This document shows positions 43,379-50,367 of a stretch of 64,000 bases of DNA, piece by piece (within the stretch, counting starts at the first letter, position 1; every line of letters starts with the position of its first letter). The notes under the pieces were generated by a model that saw nothing but the letters and a program-made list of their open reading frames with translations, was not told the origin of the DNA and did no database searches. The translations under genes and the position numbers were made by a program. This DNA comes from Brevundimonas aveniformis DSM 17977. Lineage in GTDB: Bacteria > Pseudomonadota > Alphaproteobacteria > Caulobacterales > Caulobacteraceae. Where the stretch lies: contig NZ_AUAO01000002.1 of NCBI RefSeq assembly GCF_000428765.1, forward strand, positions 186,001 through 250,000, read 5' to 3'.

Positions 43379-45136
43379 ATGACTGACGTACGAACGGACC
43401 GCCGCGCCTTTCTGAGAACCGCCCTGATGGGCGGCGGTCTGCTGGCCGCGCAAGGGTTGATGCCGGCATGGGCCCAATCCGGAACAGCCGGTTTGACGGC
43501 GGGCTCGACGCCCCTGACAGGAAACGACATTCGGTTGAGCGTTGGCCACTCGCCGTTCACCCTCGGCGGACACACTGGCCATGCGGTAACGGTCAACGGA
43601 GTCCTGCCGGCACCGCTGATCCGACTGCGTGAGGGCCAGCACGCGCGACTGTCGGTGAGCAATACGCTTGACGAGGAAACCTCGGTTCACTGGCACGGGT
43701 TGTTGGTGCCGTTCCAGATGGACGGGGTGCCGGGCGTCAGCTTCCCCGGGATTGGTCCAGGTCAGACGTTTGTCTATGAGTTCCCCGTCCGCCAGTCGGG
43801 CACCTATTGGTACCATAGCCACTCCGGTCTGCAGGAGGCGATGGGCCACTACGGGCCGATCATCATCGATCCGGCCGACGCTGATCCGGTGGCCTATGAC
43901 CGCGAGCATGTTCTGATGCTTGCGGACTGGAGTTTCATCCATCCGCATGAACTGCTCGAACGACTGAAGAAGAGCCCCGGCTACTTCAACTACAACCGCA
44001 CGACGGTCGCGGGTCTGCTCTCCGGTGAAGACGGCGTGAGCCTCGAAGAGCGTCAGATGTGGGCCGGGATGCGTATGGACCCCCGCGACATCCTGGACGT
44101 GAACGGATCCGTCTACACCTATCTGATCAACGGTCACGGCCCGACGGAAAGCTGGACCGGACTTTTCCGGCCCGGCGAGCGCGTGCGCCTGCGCATCATC
44201 AACGCGGCGGCCATGTCGATCTTCAACTTCCGCATCCCCGGCCTGCCGATGACGGTAGTCGGCGTCGACGGCATCAATGTGCAGCCCGTAGAGACTGACG
44301 AGTTCCAGATTTCGGTTGCCGAGACCTATGACGTCATCGTCCAGCCCCGGGCGGACGCGGCCTACGCCATCGTGGCCGAGGCGATGGATCGGTCGGGCAT
44401 GGCGGTCGGCATGCTGGCCCCGCGCGCCGGAATGCAGGCGGCGGTTCCACCCCTGCGCGAGGTGCCGACCCTGACCATGGCGGACATGGGCATGGGGGGT
44501 ATGGGGGGTATGGATCATTCCGCCATGGGCCACGACATGGGCGGATCGTCCGGCGGCATGAACCATGGCGACATGGCCATGCGGGATCCCGAGAATGCAC
44601 CGCCGAACATGGCGGTCGGCGTCGGCGTGGACATGATCGCGCCGATGCCGGCGAACCGGCTGGGCGAACGACCGTTAGGTCTGGAGGACGTTCCGCACCG
44701 GGTGCTGGTCTATACCGATCTGGTGGCGCTGGAGGCCAATCCCGATGCGCGTCCGCCGACCCGGAGTCTCGAAATCCATCTGACCGGCAATATGGAACGG
44801 TTCATGTGGGGCTTTGACGGACGCCGGTTCTCCGAGCTGGTCGAGCCGATCCGCTTCGCCCGAAATGAGCGAGTCCGGGTGACGCTGGTGAACGACACCA
44901 TGATGGCCCACCCGATCCACCTGCATGGGCATTTCTTTGAGCTGGTCACGGGCGCTCCGGCGGACCGCCAGCCCTGGAAACACACCGTCAACGTCGCTCC
45001 GGGCTCGCAGGTCAGCTTCGACCTGACGGCGTCCGAGCCGGGGGACTGGGCCTTCCACTGTCACCTGTTGATGCACATGCACGCAGGGATGTTCAATGTC
45101 GTCACTGTGCGACCGCTAGACGGAGGCGCAGCATGA
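43379..45136 (+). CDS. copA: Multicopper oxidase CopA, Tat-exported
   Basis: 585 residues. A twin-arginine signal (TDRRAFLRTALMGGG) precedes three cupredoxin domains with HWHGL, HSHSG, HPIHLHGHFFEL and the type-1/trinuclear HCHLLMHMHAGM motif at the C-terminus. A Met/His/Gly-rich insert (MADMGMGGMGGMDHSAMG and following) is the copper-loading loop of PcoA/CopA. It oxidises Cu(I) or catechol-type compounds in the periplasm. Start at 43379; the longer frame overlaps the sigma gene. Confidence 0.95.
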   Translation: MTDVRTDRRAFLRTALMGGGLLAAQGLMPAWAQSGTAGLTAGSTPLTGNDIRLSVGHSPFTLGGHTGHAVTVNGVLPAPLIRLREGQHARLSVSNTLDEETSVHWHGLLVPFQMDGVPGVSFPGIGPGQTFVYEFPVRQSGTYWYHSHSGLQEAMGHYGPIIIDPADADPVAYDREHVLMLADWSFIHPHELLERLKKSPGYFNYNRTTVAGLLSGEDGVSLEERQMWAGMRMDPRDILDVNGSVYTYLINGHGPTESWTGLFRPGERVRLRIINAAAMSIFNFRIPGLPMTVVGVDGINVQPVETDEFQISVAETYDVIVQPRADAAYAIVAEAMDRSGMAVGMLAPRAGMQAAVPPLREVPTLTMADMGMGGMGGMDHSAMGHDMGGSSGGMNHGDMAMRDPENAPPNMAVGVGVDMIAPMPANRLGERPLGLEDVPHRVLVYTDLVALEANPDARPPTRSLEIHLTGNMERFMWGFDGRRFSELVEPIRFARNERVRVTLVNDTMMAHPIHLHGHFFELVTGAPADRQPWKHTVNVAPGSQVSFDLTASEPGDWAFHCHLLMHMHAGMFNVVTVRPLDGGAA

Positions 45137-46515
45137 CCCGGTTCTTGATGCTGCTCGCCGCGCTGATGCTCCTGGCCACGCCGGTCGCCGCCCAGGACAG
45201 CCACGCCGGGCACGGTGCCCAGCCGGATCCCCACGCGGGTCACCAGATGACGTCTCAGCCGGCCGCCGATGCGCATGCCGGTCACCAGATGACGCCGCCG
45301 GCCGAGGCCGATGGGCATGCCGGCCACGACATGGCCATGGGCGAGCAGCCCTGCGCCTGTCCTTGCTGCCAGATGATGCAGTCGGCCGTCGATGCGCGCG
45401 CGGGTCACGACATGGCTCAGGACGCCTGTTCCTGCGCCTGCTGCGACAGGATGCAGTCGGATGCCGATCCGCACGCGGGTCACCAGATGACGCCGCCGGT
45501 TGAGGCCAGCGTGGCCGCAGGTCAAGACACGGGTGCGGAATCCTGTTCCTGTACCTGCTGCGCGATGATGCAGCCGGCTGCCGATCCGCATGCCGGTCAC
45601 GACATGGGCCAGATGGCTGACCCTCACGCAGGACATCGGACGGCACCTCCTGTGGCGACCGATCCGCATGCGGGCCACACCATGAGTCCGGCCAATGATC
45701 CGCATGCCGGCCACGCGATGGGGCCGCCGGATACGCCCACCGGTGCCGATAATCCCGGTCGCCCGGCTCAAACGCCGCCGCCGCCGGAGGCCTTCACCGG
45801 CCCGGCCCATGCGGCCGACACCATCTTCGGTACCGAGGTCATGGCACCGTTGCGCGAGCAGGTGCGCCGCGAAGTCGGAGAGATGATCACGACCAGCATC
45901 TTCCTTGATCGACTCGAGGCGGGCATTGGCGACGACGACACCGCCTGGCTGTGGGATGCCTCAGGCTGGATCGGCGGCGACGTCAACCGCTTCTACTGGA
46001 AGTCTGAAGGCGAGGGAGATTCCGACGCCGGCCTCGAGTCAGTCGAGGTCCAGGCGCTCTATAGCCGGGCCATCCGGCCCTACTGGGACCTGCAGGTTGG
46101 GGTTCGCCAGGACTTCGTCGACGATGGCGACGATACGACCCATCTGGCCGTCGGTATTCAGGGTCTGGCACCCGGCTTCTGGGAAGTAGACGCAGCCGCC
46201 TTCCTCTCGACAGAGGGCGACCTGACCGCGCGGGTCGAGGCCGAATGGGACGTGCGCCTGACGCAACGTCTGATCCTGCAGCCGCGTGCCGAAGTCGACC
46301 TGTCGGCCAGCGAGGATGCGGCGCGTGGGCTGGCGAGCGGCTTCACCGGTGTCGAGGCAGGCTTGCGCCTTCGCTACGAAATTCGCCGCGAGTTCGCGCC
46401 GTATGTCGGGGTGGAATGGCGTTCCGCCCTGGGCGGCACCGCCGATCTGGCCCGCGCCAGCGGCCATCCCGTCGAAGAGACCCGTTTCCTGATCGGCCTA
46501 AGGGCCTGGTACTAG
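45133..46515 (+). CDS. copB: Copper resistance outer-membrane protein CopB with His/Cys-rich N-terminal domain
   Basis: 460 residues with a signal peptide (LMLLATPVAAQ). Residues about 22-200 carry nine HAGH motifs and one RAGH, interspersed with three clusters CxCxCC at C74-79, C99-104 and C138-143, each followed by a Met-containing trio. From about residue 225 it matches the CopB/PcoB beta-barrel family. The Cys clusters are not part of usual CopB and resemble metal-thiolate sites. Overlaps copA by four bases; it should sequester or move copper at the outer membrane. Confidence 0.92.
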   Translation: MTRFLMLLAALMLLATPVAAQDSHAGHGAQPDPHAGHQMTSQPAADAHAGHQMTPPAEADGHAGHDMAMGEQPCACPCCQMMQSAVDARAGHDMAQDACSCACCDRMQSDADPHAGHQMTPPVEASVAAGQDTGAESCSCTCCAMMQPAADPHAGHDMGQMADPHAGHRTAPPVATDPHAGHTMSPANDPHAGHAMGPPDTPTGADNPGRPAQTPPPPEAFTGPAHAADTIFGTEVMAPLREQVRREVGEMITTSIFLDRLEAGIGDDDTAWLWDASGWIGGDVNRFYWKSEGEGDSDAGLESVEVQALYSRAIRPYWDLQVGVRQDFVDDGDDTTHLAVGIQGLAPGFWEVDAAAFLSTEGDLTARVEAEWDVRLTQRLILQPRAEVDLSASEDAARGLASGFTGVEAGLRLRYEIRREFAPYVGVEWRSALGGTADLARASGHPVEETRFLIGLRAWY

Positions 46516-46529
46516 AGAGAGACCTGAGC

Positions 46530-47069
46530 ATGTTTCGCTATCTGATCGTCGCCGGAGCCCTGGCCCTGGCCACCCCCGCCCTGGCCCAGGATCCGCACGG
46601 TGCCCACGCCGGTATGACCCCGACGGCCCAGCCGGCCATGGACCACAACCAGCACGCCGGGCACGCGGGCATGGACCACAGCCAGCATGGCGGCCAGCCG
46701 ATGATGGATCATGGCGGCCAGGACGGCCACGCCGGTCACGGGGACCACTCGAACCATGCCGGGATGGACCACAGCCAGCACGCCGGTCATGGCGGCGGTA
46801 TGGTCACGGTTCCGGCTGATGGGGCCATGCTGATGGGGCCGCCTGCCGAGTTCTCGATCACCTTCCCGCACGCGATGCGTTTGACGTCCGTGGTGCTGCG
46901 CGCGCCGGGCCTGGAAGAGCTGCGCGTCGACGTCGAGGGCAATGAGGCGTCTGCTACCCAGTCTGTCGCCCTGCCGACCCTGGCACCCGCGACCTATGCT
47001 GTGACCTGGTCCGCCCAGGGCGCTGACGGCCACACCATGACCGGCGCCATCAGCTTCATGGTGCATTGA
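46530..47069 (+). CDS. CopC-like protein with His-rich extension
   Basis: 179 residues, signal peptide (LIVAGALALATPALAQ), then a His/Met/Gly-rich segment (about 21-90, with repeated HAGM and QHAGH) and a C-terminal CopC-like domain (PPAEFSITFPHAMRLTSV ... GADGHTMTGAISFMVH). Unlike the copC at 40174, the first mature residue is Asp, not His, so the amino-terminal Cu(II) brace is missing. The D-x-H pair of the second site remains. Last gene of the copA-copB unit. Confidence 0.88.
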   Translation: MFRYLIVAGALALATPALAQDPHGAHAGMTPTAQPAMDHNQHAGHAGMDHSQHGGQPMMDHGGQDGHAGHGDHSNHAGMDHSQHAGHGGGMVTVPADGAMLMGPPAEFSITFPHAMRLTSVVLRAPGLEELRVDVEGNEASATQSVALPTLAPATYAVTWSAQGADGHTMTGAISFMVH

Positions 47070-47329
47070 GCGCCTGGAAGAATGGTGCCGCCTAGGTGAC
47101 TCGAACACCTGACCTACGCATTACGAATGCATTTTGTCGATTTAAGATGTTGATTTTAAATATGAAAATAGCCGATTGGGTCGGAAAATTCCACTGCCCT
47201 AGTGAGCGGATGTGGCTGGCAATTTCGGCCCTGATCGAGTAGAATTCCAAATGTCACTGGCCTCTTCGGCCTCGACCAATCCTCACATTCAAATTCCATT
47301 TTTGGGTTGTTCACGGTCGACCACATCCC
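47070..47329. other. Left end of the tRNA-Thr element, non-coding
   Basis: Holds the left 53-bp repeat (47078-47130), then an AT-rich stretch (TTTAAGATGTTGATTTTAAA) that stands out from the GC-rich surroundings and may be promoter or origin DNA. No gene seen. Confidence 0.6.
47078..47130 (-). repeat. Left 53-bp direct repeat (att site, tRNA-Thr remnant)
   Basis: Contains CCA end, T-arm and anticodon-stem part of tRNA-Thr, but lacks the 5' half of the gene. The match to 50212-50264 is exact over 53 bases. Confidence 0.9.
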
Positions 47330-47896
47330 GTGTGTCCGTCGCCCAATTTTCCATTCCCATTCATGCCGTCCCGTCCCCATCCTGCCGCCCGCATTCCGGG
47401 TTGGCGCTCCCGCTATCAGAGAGATGATCGACACCTCCGCTTTCCAGAATTGGAGCGGGTCATTTCTGGCTGCCCAGATCGCTACTTCATCACGCTCACG
47501 AGTAAGCGGGACATGGACAGCATGATAATGTCCCCTGAGGTCGGGCGGATGATGCAGAAGGTCAACACCCAGCTTTTGGGCATGGCCTTCAAGCGCCGAG
47601 GGCTTCGGCTCGCCACCCTAGCTGTGCAAGAAAAGACCTATGCCGAGGGCCTCCACACCCACATGCTCGTCGGTGTTCCAGAGGACGCTTTGACTGCCAA
47701 GGCCTTGAAGTGTCCGACGCCGGTTCCGGACCTCATCATCAGGACCTGGGTCAACCAAGATCCTGAAACCCGTCGAGCCGATGCTCAGGATGCTCGGGAC
47801 ATCGACGATTTCGCTAGCGTTCGACGCTACATATACAAGGGCATCCGGTTCTTTGAGGACCTCGACAACGTCGACCTCAATAACACCCGGTTCTGA
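47330..47896 (+). CDS. HUH-type replication/relaxase-like protein
   Basis: 188 residues. Three landmarks of HUH endonucleases appear in order: motif 1 RYFITLTSKRD (about residues 50-60), motif 2 GLHTHMLVGVP with His-x-His, and motif 3 VRRYIYKGIRF with the YxxK-type catalytic tyrosine. This predicts rolling-circle DNA nicking or joining, as in phage and plasmid Rep proteins. Start is GTG 47330; ATG 47363 is an alternative and neither has a strong ribosome site. Length is short compared with most Reps, so it may be truncated. Confidence 0.62.
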   Translation: MCPSPNFPFPFMPSRPHPAARIPGWRSRYQRDDRHLRFPELERVISGCPDRYFITLTSKRDMDSMIMSPEVGRMMQKVNTQLLGMAFKRRGLRLATLAVQEKTYAEGLHTHMLVGVPEDALTAKALKCPTPVPDLIIRTWVNQDPETRRADAQDARDIDDFASVRRYIYKGIRFFEDLDNVDLNNTRF

Positions 47897-48094
47897 CCCC
47901 GACCGAGCAGCTGCCCCGGCCAACGCCGGGATAATCCATAAACTCGCAGGCAGCTGTGCTCCCGCCCCTTTTAGGCTTACCCACTTGGCCGTTCCGACCC
48001 GAACCGCCTTGATTACGGAGTATTGTCCGAGCTTGCCTAGCAGCTTCAGGCATTCGGACCCACCAAAGGGATCTTCAAACAGGACGAAAAGAAG

Positions 48095-48132
48095 GAGGCT
48101 AATGACGTGCTCCTTTGCCCGCCATTAGCCTC
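48095..48132. repeat. Inverted repeat in the element (candidate origin or terminator)
   Basis: GAGGCTAATG (48095-48104) pairs with CATTAGCCTC (48123-48132) across 18 bases. It lies in the 258-base gap between the Rep-like gene and the small membrane gene, where nothing else is seen. It could be a rolling-circle origin or a stem that ends both transcripts. Confidence 0.5.
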
Positions 48133-48154
48133 GTCAGAGCCCCGACAAAGCGGA

Positions 48155-48406
48155 CTAGCTCCGATTGATCGTCATCAACCAGGTACGCAGGCCTACAAAG
48201 GCCCGAGCACCGGTGGTCACGATGGCCTTGAGAGTCTCCCAGGCCGTCACGACAACGATGACGGTCATCCCGAGAACACCGGCTTGGACGACATCGTCGA
48301 GCGCGAAAAACGTCCTTGCCGCCTCCCAGAGGCCATTCTGAAGATTGAGCGTCTTGATCAGAGCGCCCAAAAGCACCAAATCAAAAATCCGGCGTATGAC
48401 TGACAT
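48155..48406 (-). CDS. Small membrane protein of the element
   Basis: 83 residues beginning MSVIRRIFDL, with a strong AAAGGAGAC ribosome site at correct distance from the ATG at 48406. One clear membrane helix (AGVLGMTVIVVVTAW, about residues 42-56) and a basic N-terminus; the C-terminus is basic as well. No family recognised. Its size and single helix recall small phage or element-encoded membrane proteins, but that is only an impression. Confidence 0.6.
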   Translation of the reverse strand: MSVIRRIFDLVLLGALIKTLNLQNGLWEAARTFFALDDVVQAGVLGMTVIVVVTAWETLKAIVTTGARAFVGLRTWLMTINRS

Positions 48407-48752
48407 AGCTGGTCTCCTTTCCCCGTCGTGTGGGGCAGGCCCGGCGTATCAGAATAGCTCAATTAATCAGCAACTTAAGTAGTTGCTTGGTGGTGCCATC
48501 GCCACAACTTCTTTCGCGCGATTGAGTGCGTATACCGGCGAAATGTTTTGGTCGATCCAATGTCTTTCTAACCAGCACCGTTAGGATGCGGGTAGATCGC
48601 TAACCTTTTGCGCTTTCGTCGAAGCTCCGTGCGCGGACATAGCGGATCGCTCTAATCGAACCTGACGGTAACCGCTCTCTGCAATTCAATGGAGCCGTTG
48701 CAAAACGTTGCTCCCCGTGCCGCTTTGTGTACTGCTACAGGTAGGGGGGCTT
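48407..48752. other. Intergenic region in the element
   Basis: About 345 bases between divergent genes, noticeably richer in A/T. An inverted repeat, AGCAACT (48469-48475) and AGTTGCT (48481-48487), could be an operator or small hairpin. No tRNA or other RNA gene recognised. Confidence 0.55.
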
Positions 48753-49595
48753 ATGACGCTTTCGCTCGGCGCATCTCATTTCTTGGAAGTCTGCGCCGAA
48801 CTGGGCGCTCCGACCCTTAGTGCCGTGACAGCTAGGCTTCGCGCCCATCTCAGGGCTAAGTACGGGGAAGGATCTAGTGAGTATCAGCGACATTATGCGA
48901 ATATTTACAACTACATAAAGGGCAATACGCAGGATTATCAGAATCCTGCTGTCGGCGAAAATCTGAACTCCTTCATCTGTGAGCTAGGCTTTCAGAGGGA
49001 GTATGATCGACCGCCCAAGGAGTTCGAGTTCCGCTTCGACGGACCCCACGGAAATTACGTCGGCCGCTTTGTCGAAAAGGCACGCCAGAAATATGGAGTC
49101 CAGGAGCGCTTTGTTGACAGCTACGTGATGATGCGACTAAGCGCAAAAGCTCTCGATAGCCAATGCCCCGTGCTTGAAGACGATGACTTCTACGACCTCA
49201 CGATTTCCAAAGACGGCGACAAAAGCCTGGCGTTCACTTTCAGGGGCCGGCTGAAAAACAAGACTTCTTGTTTTATGGGACATGCGGTCCACAGCCGATG
49301 CCTTTACTTGATAGGCGTGGGAGACAAGCTTGAAGATGCAGCACTCTTCATCCTAGATACACCAGAAGATCATCGGCTACTCCTTGGGACTCAGATGCTG
49401 CGGTTGCCCCCCCGGACCGATGATGGCATTCGTCTCCCGCCTGTCGTCGTCGCTAGGAAAGTGGCAGCGATCCGTCATCGATACGTGGACGATAAGTCGC
49501 TCAAGCAGCAGGCGATGGACTGGCTACTCAAGCCGTCTCATTCCGGACTCGTGGTCGATTTTAACCTAGACGACGGGTCCGGCGAGGTTAGCTGA
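48753..49595 (+). CDS. Unknown 280-residue protein of the element
   Basis: 280 residues from ATG 48753 preceded by AGGGGGG. Reads as a soluble mixed alpha/beta protein: an N-terminal helical part (about 1-65, SLGASHFLEVCAELGAP) with many Tyr residues, then a strand-rich middle containing DDDFYDLTISKDGDK and a TFRGRLKNKTSC stretch. No motif recognised. Composition and codon use differ from neighbouring chromosomal genes, consistent with transfer. Possibly the cargo of the element. Confidence 0.6.
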   Translation: MTLSLGASHFLEVCAELGAPTLSAVTARLRAHLRAKYGEGSSEYQRHYANIYNYIKGNTQDYQNPAVGENLNSFICELGFQREYDRPPKEFEFRFDGPHGNYVGRFVEKARQKYGVQERFVDSYVMMRLSAKALDSQCPVLEDDDFYDLTISKDGDKSLAFTFRGRLKNKTSCFMGHAVHSRCLYLIGVGDKLEDAALFILDTPEDHRLLLGTQMLRLPPRTDDGIRLPPVVVARKVAAIRHRYVDDKSLKQQAMDWLLKPSHSGLVVDFNLDDGSGEVS

Positions 49596-50145
49596 GCGAA
49601 ACGCCTGCCTCGACGTGCCCGCGGCAGCATTTCCCCCCGCTGCAAGAAGCAGCACTGGCTCCAGAGCCAGCACTAGGCCAAATATCGCTAAGCGGATCAG
49701 AAAACACTGACCTTAGCGCTGGCAAGGTACGCTGCCGGTACGCTTGAGTTATCTGCTCGCTCGGCTCGTCACCTCCACGATCGTGATGCACGTACGTCCC
49801 ATGCACTTGCATGCACATCTCGCTGTAGTCGCGCGTGAAGAGGATATGCTCGTGCCAAAATACGTCGACATCCCCATCCATCCCAAACGTTTCATTGGGC
49901 TGGAGCAGGAGTAGCGCGAGGTACTTCTTGTATTCCCGCTCTACCGCGAAGGCGTGGGCTTCATCCCATCGTGCGGTTTTCGCGGCGGCCCGACGAACAG
50001 CCGTCATGTCCCAAGAGCCCAATACATCGAGACGCCGGAGTACAGTCTGAGAGACACCAGCTCGACCGTGCGAAGATAGCGTGATTGGATGCATGTGGTT
50101 CGTCCATCGGGAGCAATAGCTAAGCACGGTAAGTTCGGCATGCAA
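49588..50145 (-). CDS. GRDP-like (glycine-rich domain protein-like, DUF1399-type) protein
   Basis: 185 residues. The segment VDVFWHEHILFTRDYSEMC followed by HGTYVHHD matches the WHxHI...TRxY pattern of DUF1399/GRDP-like proteins, where conserved His/Trp/Arg residues may bind a metal. The C-terminus ends with a Cys/Gly/Lys-rich tail (CSGGKCCRG). The start could instead be at 50094 (MHPITLSS). Function in bacteria is unknown. It overlaps the 280-residue protein gene by eight bases at their 3' ends. Confidence 0.6.
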   Translation of the reverse strand: MHAELTVLSYCSRWTNHMHPITLSSHGRAGVSQTVLRRLDVLGSWDMTAVRRAAAKTARWDEAHAFAVEREYKKYLALLLLQPNETFGMDGDVDVFWHEHILFTRDYSEMCMQVHGTYVHHDRGGDEPSEQITQAYRQRTLPALRSVFSDPLSDIWPSAGSGASAASCSGGKCCRGHVEAGVSLS

Positions 50146-50211
50146 GCGATACGTAGTGCCGTGACGATTGTCGGTTAAGTCCCGCTCCGCTCACTCAAAC
50201 ATAAGCACGGA

Positions 50212-50264
50212 AAGAATGGTGCCGCCTAGGTGACTCGAACACCTGACCTACGCATTACGAATGC
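50212..50264 (-). repeat. Right 53-bp direct repeat (att site, inside tRNA-Thr)
   Basis: Exact copy of 47078-47130. Here it is continuous with the 5' half of the tRNA, so the functional tRNA-Thr gene is on this side of the element. Confidence 0.9.
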
Positions 50265-50292
50265 GCCGCTCTACCGGCTGAGCTAAGGCGGC
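50217..50292 (-). tRNA. tRNA-Thr (anticodon CGT)
   Basis: 76 bases including CCA. On the minus strand the acceptor stem pairs GCCGCCT with AGGCGGC. The D-arm is TAGCTCAGCCGGTAGAGC, the anticodon loop TTCGTAA gives CGT, and the T-arm includes GGTGTTCGAGTCACC. This is the integration target of the adjacent 3.1-kb element. Confidence 0.95.
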
Positions 50293-50367
50293 CCATGAGG
50301 GCGAAAACGGCGGGGCCGTTCCGGCAGGCGGGCTAGATACCCAAGGAAGAGGCCGCTGCCAAGGGGC

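Larger units (their letters stand above)
47078..50264. mobile_element. 3.1-kb element inserted at tRNA-Thr, flanked by 53-bp direct repeats
   Basis: Exact 53-base copies of a segment of the tRNA-Thr gene (3' half plus a few bases) occur at 47078-47130 and 50212-50264. The left copy is the remnant, and the right copy is part of the complete tRNA gene. The interior is less GC-rich and encodes an HUH-type Rep-like protein, a small membrane protein, an unknown 280-residue protein and a GRDP-like protein. No tyrosine or serine recombinase is visible, so it is either decayed or moved by helper enzymes. Confidence 0.82.

Noticed and set aside
47078..47130. Second functional tRNA-Thr gene
   Set aside because: Only the 3' half (about 48 tRNA bases) is present; D-arm and 5' acceptor strand are missing.
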